DNA of 45,549 nucleotides from Desulfotignum sp. (lineage in GTDB: Bacteria > Desulfobacterota > Desulfobacteria > Desulfobacterales > Desulfobacteraceae): NCBI GenBank assembly GCA_011390635.1, contig JAABSA010000033.1, forward strand, positions 1 through 45,549. The letters are read 5' to 3'. Of the stretch, positions 41,513 through 45,549 are shown piece after piece. The position numbers and the translations under genes are program-made. How positions within the stretch are numbered: the first letter of the stretch is position 1; every line of letters begins with the position of its first letter. A model generated the notes under the pieces. It searched no databases, had not been told where the DNA came from, and saw only the letters and a list, made by a program, of their open reading frames with translations.

Positions 41513-42598
41513 CTATAGGTTATCGAATAATCCAGCCTTTTTACAAGCATTCAGAAAAGGCACTTTTAAAAAATTGGCTTCGGCGTATGGTTTTTTCTCA
41601 GTGTTTCTGGAAAGTGCTTTTAAAAAATCGTCCGGTTTTCTGTCATCTTCCCGCCATTCATCAAGAACCTGCTCAATCCAGTACTTGCCATCATTCTCCC
41701 CGCAGCATTTTGCTTTATAGCGTTCCTGGATTCCATAAACGTCATCCCAGGTGGTGATCTGTTCCTTTAATTCCTCCGGTCCAAAAGTCATTTCGATATC
41801 CAGTGGATTGATGTCGGTCCAATCTCTACACTTCAATTTAAGATTCAGTTCAATTTTATGGGAATTGGCCGCGTAAGGGTAAAACGCCTTCCGCTTTCCA
41901 TTTGTCTGGGTCAATAGTGGATCTTTCGGATTATACGCCGGATCTTTGGTAAGCTTATAAGAGCTGTTGCACTCATGGCAGGCCGGTGCCAGATTTTTAA
42001 AATTGATCGAATTAAACGGATAGACGCCTTTGGGCAGGTAATGATCATATGCTTCCCGGTTTCTATGATACACGCCTTTAACATCATGAATGCCGCAGAA
42101 GGGGCATTTGCCGCTTATATTTTTCGTCATAAAAGCCTGATAGTGATCATCAATGTTCCCAGTTTTTGCCTTTAAATCAGACAGGCCCAGCAGTGAATAA
42201 AGCCCTTTAAAAAATTTAGAGAACTGCCCGGCAAGCTCTGGATGAAAATCTTCCAGATCACTGTAACGGACCGTTTCAATAGATGGATCATTACAACATA
42301 TTTTTTCAACTTCATTATTCGCCCCATACCATGAGGCAAGCAGTGCAATCTGCTCCTGGGTAAGGTTTGAAAAAATCTCATAAATGCGTTCAACATGCCC
42401 ATTAAAAAAATCGGCACCTTTTGTATCAGAATAATGAAACGTTTCCATCAGCTCTTTTAATTCCGGCAGATCATCAAAAAGGGCAAACCTATAGGAGCCG
42501 GACACAGGCGCCTTACACCAGACTTCATAAAAAATAAAATCCAAAAAGTGCTTCAGTATTTCCATCGGGTGAGGAACATACACGTATGGAAACAGCAT
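41513..42598 (-). CDS. HNH nuclease, PtuB (Septu)-like
   Basis: 361 residues. The nuclease core lies mid-protein: CPFCGIHDV (~165), EAYDHYLPKGVYPFNSINFKNLAPACHECNSSYK (~181-213), giving two zinc knuckles (C-x2-C, C-x2-C) and the D-H ... N-L ... H of HNH enzymes. The N-terminal 160 residues are helical without known motif. Its ATG overlaps the AAA ATPase stop (TGATG), so it is the third gene of an HsdS-ATPase-HNH unit. PtuA/PtuB pairs (ABC-type ATPase plus HNH) form the Septu anti-phage system, which fits. Base composition is AT-richer than the genes upstream. Confidence 0.8.
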   Translation of the reverse strand: MLFPYVYVPHPMEILKHFLDFIFYEVWCKAPVSGSYRFALFDDLPELKELMETFHYSDTKGADFFNGHVERIYEIFSNLTQEQIALLASWYGANNEVEKICCNDPSIETVRYSDLEDFHPELAGQFSKFFKGLYSLLGLSDLKAKTGNIDDHYQAFMTKNISGKCPFCGIHDVKGVYHRNREAYDHYLPKGVYPFNSINFKNLAPACHECNSSYKLTKDPAYNPKDPLLTQTNGKRKAFYPYAANSHKIELNLKLKCRDWTDINPLDIEMTFGPEELKEQITTWDDVYGIQERYKAKCCGENDGKYWIEQVLDEWREDDRKPDDFLKALSRNTEKKPYAEANFLKVPFLNACKKAGLFDNL

Positions 42599-44325
42599 CA
42601 GTTCTCATCCTTTTCCATGCTGTCAAGAAGGGTTTTGGTAAAAAGCACTTTCTCGATTGAATCCCCGAGTCTTTGATTAACTTCTTCAAGCAGAATTTCT
42701 TTGTCTTCTCCGGCTTTAAACCGTTCCTTTAGTTTATTCAAAATCGCTTCGGCATGGCCGCCAATGGTTTCTTTTTTCTCAAAGGTTTTCATCGTGATCT
42801 TGTTGATGGATGCGCCAAATGTATTGTAATCCGGTCTTGTGACGGTAACGGTGTCGTTTTCTTTTTTGAATACCATCACTCTTTGTGGCTCACTGTCGGA
42901 TATCAGAAACGGGGTATGGGTGGTGATCAGCATTTCCCGGATGATCTCTGGATCAGACGTGCTGAAACAGTCCCTGATCCGTGAAATCAATTTGGAACGC
43001 CAGTCGGGATTGAAGTGGGTTTCCGGCTCATCCAGCAGGAACAGCGCGTTTTTATTTTTGAAAAGCAGACACAACCCAAGGGTGTGCAGAAATTGATGTT
43101 CTCCATCAGACAGGGATTTGGCATAAACCGGGTCGGTCACCCCCTGTTTATATAAAACCAGATCTTTAAACTGTACGATTCGCTCATCCGATGGCAGCAC
43201 CGGCACTGTCTCATTCACATAAAGGCTTTGAGATCTGTACAGGTCTTTTTTCAGCGCGTCATTGACCGAATACAGGTTCAGGAAAATCAGGGCCTGAAAA
43301 CTCTGGAACAGATCCAGTATGCCGGAAAAATGATTTTGGAATGCTTTTCTGGTTTCCGGCGTGACCCAGTAATCCAGGACCAGAGAATCGGTCTCATCAT
43401 CAAAAAAGGAACAGGTCGCACAGTGGGTCAACCGGTCAATGATACCGGTTTTCCAACCGGACCCGTCTTTACGATACGTTATCTTCTTTAACCCGGCAGT
43501 TAATTCCGCCATGGCTTCGGACCTGTCTTCTGATATTGAGTCCCTGATTTCAGAAAGGATCTCATCATCAAATGCCACGCGATGATGCTGCCGGATGATG
43601 ATTCGAAATTGTTTCAGACCTTCCACCCCCACATCCTGCTTGAACGGCACCAGCGTCTTTTCATCCTGAAACAGGAAATTGCAAATCAGGATGGCCTGGC
43701 TCATCTCGGTGTCCAGAAAGGCCATGCAGCCTTCAATACCGGGATAATCAGACTGCCGGGTGAGATGATAAAGGTAGCCGTCGTAATTGATGAAGCGCAT
43801 CTTAAAAAACGGAAGGCTTAAAATCTCATTCTCCCCGGAGGAATAGGCCAGAACATACCCGGGCAGCATTTGGGCGGCCTCTGTTCTGGGAAGGGGTTTG
43901 CCCGCATCCACATCCGGATGATCGAGCAGGCACACCCTGGCGCTGCTGCCGGGAACCTTGACGATCTTGATGTGAACCAGACCGTTTTCATCCCCGTATT
44001 CCGGTGAGAGCGGGGGGAAGGTCAGATATTCCAGCTCAAAGGCATCGGGCACGGATTTTTCATCCCGGAATCCCTGCGGGTTTTCCTCTTCATCATAATC
44101 GAACCCGGCCGGGCGGATGGTCAGATACTGGCACTCCAAATGGAAAAAGATGGCAGCCAGAGCTTCCAGGGCATTGGATTTCCCGCTGCCGTTGGGCCCG
44201 GCCAGCACATACGGGGCAAAACCTCCCCGGTTTTCGCTTCGATCCCACTCGTTCTGGAAAACTAGTTCAAACCCCTCTTGCAAGCACCGGAACGGCTCGT
44301 TTATTTTCAACCGCAACAGAATCAT
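42598..44325 (-). CDS. AAA/ABC-type ATPase associated with restriction system (PtuA-like)
   Basis: 575 residues of the SMC/ABC-like ATPase group. Walker A: VLAGPNGSGKSNALEAL (residues ~40-56). ABC-type signature: KSLSDGEHQFLHTLGL. Walker B: NALFLLDEPETHFNPDW. Switch histidine: TTHTPFLISDSEP. The middle is a long insertion. Similar proteins are annotated as restriction-system-associated AAA ATPases, and PtuA of Septu has the same plan. In the unit here it would sense invading DNA or nucleotides and control the HNH nuclease encoded after it. The ATG overlaps the hsdS stop by 4 bases. No membrane segments. Confidence 0.85.
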   Translation of the reverse strand: MILLRLKINEPFRCLQEGFELVFQNEWDRSENRGGFAPYVLAGPNGSGKSNALEALAAIFFHLECQYLTIRPAGFDYDEEENPQGFRDEKSVPDAFELEYLTFPPLSPEYGDENGLVHIKIVKVPGSSARVCLLDHPDVDAGKPLPRTEAAQMLPGYVLAYSSGENEILSLPFFKMRFINYDGYLYHLTRQSDYPGIEGCMAFLDTEMSQAILICNFLFQDEKTLVPFKQDVGVEGLKQFRIIIRQHHRVAFDDEILSEIRDSISEDRSEAMAELTAGLKKITYRKDGSGWKTGIIDRLTHCATCSFFDDETDSLVLDYWVTPETRKAFQNHFSGILDLFQSFQALIFLNLYSVNDALKKDLYRSQSLYVNETVPVLPSDERIVQFKDLVLYKQGVTDPVYAKSLSDGEHQFLHTLGLCLLFKNKNALFLLDEPETHFNPDWRSKLISRIRDCFSTSDPEIIREMLITTHTPFLISDSEPQRVMVFKKENDTVTVTRPDYNTFGASINKITMKTFEKKETIGGHAEAILNKLKERFKAGEDKEILLEEVNQRLGDSIEKVLFTKTLLDSMEKDEN

Positions 44326-45549
44326 GAGACAGACCGGATCTCCATGCGGTTTTTTTCCTCGTTAAACGCCTGGGCCACCGAGCCTTCGGCCAACAGGTCA
44401 AAAAGCCAGTCCCGGACCCGGTCATAATCGCCCACTCCCAGAGGGGAGGCATCTTCATCCAGAAGTTCCGTGAATGCTTCTTCAGCTGTTCGCCAGAAAT
44501 CATCCAGGGACAGCGCACCGTTTCTGGCATCGAAAATAAACCCGTTAAACAGGCGCTGCAGGATCTGCTCCCGGGTTTCCTGCGTTTTCACCGGTTCGCC
44601 ATGAACAGTGAGATCCGGTTTTTCGACTTGAGGCGCATCCATTGTAATATCCTTTGGTTTCAACTCCACCGTGATTGGAATCCGGCTGAGATCCAGCTCT
44701 CCCTTGAAGGCTTTCTGACTCAATGCGCCATACAGGGTTTCGAGGTCATTGAGACTGTTCTGGTATTTTTCTTTGAGGGCTTCGACTTTTTCGACGATGG
44801 TGGCGAATTGGTTTTGTAGTCCTACTGGGGGTTTATTTATTTGGGTGTCTTTAATGATGCCCAAATTCAATCCACTCATTATTGCTCCCCTATTCCTGTT
44901 TATAAATTGGTTAATAATATAGGGATTTGAATGAATCGCATAAGACATGAATATTGGATTCGCTTTTTTCTTATCGAATGTGATGGCTGCCAAATGCTTT
45001 GTGTTTATGGCTAAAGGAATATCTTTTGGGATAACAGCAGATCTCCCCACAGTTCCCATGATGGTAACAATAACGTCTTCAGGAAAAATTCTGTAGTTTT
45101 TAAGTTTTTCATATTTTTCTTGAGTAATAAACCTAAGCGCTCCCCATGAAAAATGGTTTTGTACCGCATTGTCAATACCAAGAACAGCAACATCACCCGT
45201 TTTTGTGAATTCACTATGCAGGAGATTAGACCCGAATGGACCTGTTCGCATCGCACCTATATGATCCGCAGCCAAATCTTTAATTTTGACTATAGGCCAT
45301 TTCTCAAATTCCGGGTTGACCGGCCCAAACATCTCCAGAAAAGTGCTTTTCAACAACTCATCCAGCTCTGCGATGCTCTTTTTGCGTCTGGCAATCAGGG
45401 ATTCGATTTTGGACAACAGTGTGGCGATGCGGGTTTGTTCTTCAATTGATGGAATAAGAATTTTGCTTTCTAAATAAGAATCCAGTTTCAGATTGATGAT
45501 ACCAGTAGTTTTGTTTTGGAATTTTAATGTTTTGCCAAGTTTATGATTG
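44322..45549 (-). CDS. hsdS: type I restriction-modification specificity subunit (HsdS), 5' end outside window
   Basis: At least 408 residues; the frame remains open to the window edge, and the first visible codons continue into IPSIEEQTRIATLLSKIESLIARRKK, the conserved end of a first target-recognition domain and start of the central helix. A second recognition domain follows (ADHIGAMRTGPFGSNLLHSEF ... GLNLGIIKDTQINKPPVGLQNQFATIV), then a second helical spacer (EKVEALKEKYQNSL). The last ~110 residues (from VELKPKDITMD) are an extra C-terminal domain (EQILQRLFNGFIFDARNGALSLDDFW...) not found in plain HsdS. HsdS chooses the DNA site for type I methylase and nuclease; hsdM and hsdR should lie beyond the window. 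Overlapping stop/start with the ATPase gene indicates a common function. Confidence 0.9.
   Translation of the reverse strand, partial: NHKLGKTLKFQNKTTGIINLKLDSYLESKILIPSIEEQTRIATLLSKIESLIARRKKSIAELDELLKSTFLEMFGPVNPEFEKWPIVKIKDLAADHIGAMRTGPFGSNLLHSEFTKTGDVAVLGIDNAVQNHFSWGALRFITQEKYEKLKNYRIFPEDVIVTIMGTVGRSAVIPKDIPLAINTKHLAAITFDKKKANPIFMSYAIHSNPYIINQFINRNRGAIMSGLNLGIIKDTQINKPPVGLQNQFATIVEKVEALKEKYQNSLNDLETLYGALSQKAFKGELDLSRIPITVELKPKDITMDAPQVEKPDLTVHGEPVKTQETREQILQRLFNGFIFDARNGALSLDDFWRTAEEAFTELLDEDASPLGVGDYDRVRDWLFDLLAEGSVAQAFNEEKNRMEIRSVS

Noticed and set aside
1-45549. CRISPR array, insertion sequence or rRNA gene
   Set aside because: No regularly spaced direct repeats, no transposase-like frame and no rRNA signature were seen on reading both strands.

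Overview
The window looks like a chromosomal segment of a strictly anaerobic, sulfate-reducing deltaproteobacterium of the Desulfobacteraceae type (Desulfotignum/Desulfobacter-like; inferred). The evidence is the mixture of gene families: rubrerythrin, rubredoxin-like proteins, a DVU0772-family small protein, an Asp-ligated ferredoxin, NifU/NifS, several DASS and TauE anion transporters, a probable selenoprotein, and large PAS and sigma-54 two-component proteins. Most of the window is fairly GC-rich with strong Shine-Dalgarno sites. The first ~400 bp and the last ~4.4 kb are visibly more AT-rich and carry a GNAT toxin-like gene and a restriction/defence cluster, so both ends look like accessory DNA.

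Layout. 1-381: 5'-truncated GNAT toxin-like gene. 419-3507 (minus): an aminotransferase class IV, a broken racemase, a D-Ala-D-Ala-ligase-like ATP-grasp enzyme and an N-formylglutamate amidohydrolase. They are divergent from a LacI-type regulator (3888-4928), with a perfect 12-bp palindrome between. 4986-8531 (minus): nifU, nifS and an SLC13 permease with RCK/TrkA-C domains. 8651-10288 (minus): sfsA and a DUF2400 gene. 10490-11347: proC. 11426-11779 (minus): DVU0772-family gene.

12000-16783 (minus) is a seven-gene redox locus: rubredoxin-like protein, zinc ribbon, SagB/ThcOx-type nitroreductase, rhodanese-ferritin-like fusion, SelD-associated-type FAD oxidoreductase, single-cluster ferredoxin and rubrerythrin. 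In the rhodanese-ferritin gene the catalytic cysteine of the rhodanese loop is encoded by UGA. A compact hairpin with a GGGU loop starts 13 nt after it, the arrangement expected of a bacterial SECIS, so I read it as a selenoprotein.

17211-26773 (plus): a PAS-only protein, a 639-residue helical-repeat protein and a complete RND efflux operon (adaptor, pump, outer-membrane lipoprotein). 27002-29578 (minus): a solitary phosphate-binding-type protein and a DASS anion transporter. 29711-33441 (plus): a Cache/PAS histidine kinase and its NtrC-type regulator. Convergent or divergent to these are a one-CBS-domain protein and a Ca/Na antiporter.

35346-41157 (plus) runs TauE/SafE transporter, small membrane protein, receiver-CBS protein, degenerate kinase-like protein, and a 782-residue fusion of a GNAT acetyltransferase to a histone-deacetylase-family enzyme. 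The combination of CBS, GNAT and HDAC functions recalls Bacillus acuA/acuB/acuC, but here it is fused and attached to two-component parts. 41513-45549 (minus): type I restriction specificity subunit (cut by the window edge), AAA ATPase and HNH nuclease (PtuAB/Septu-like), in overlapping frames. A tRNA 3'-end-like fragment at about 41351-41375 marks the junction.
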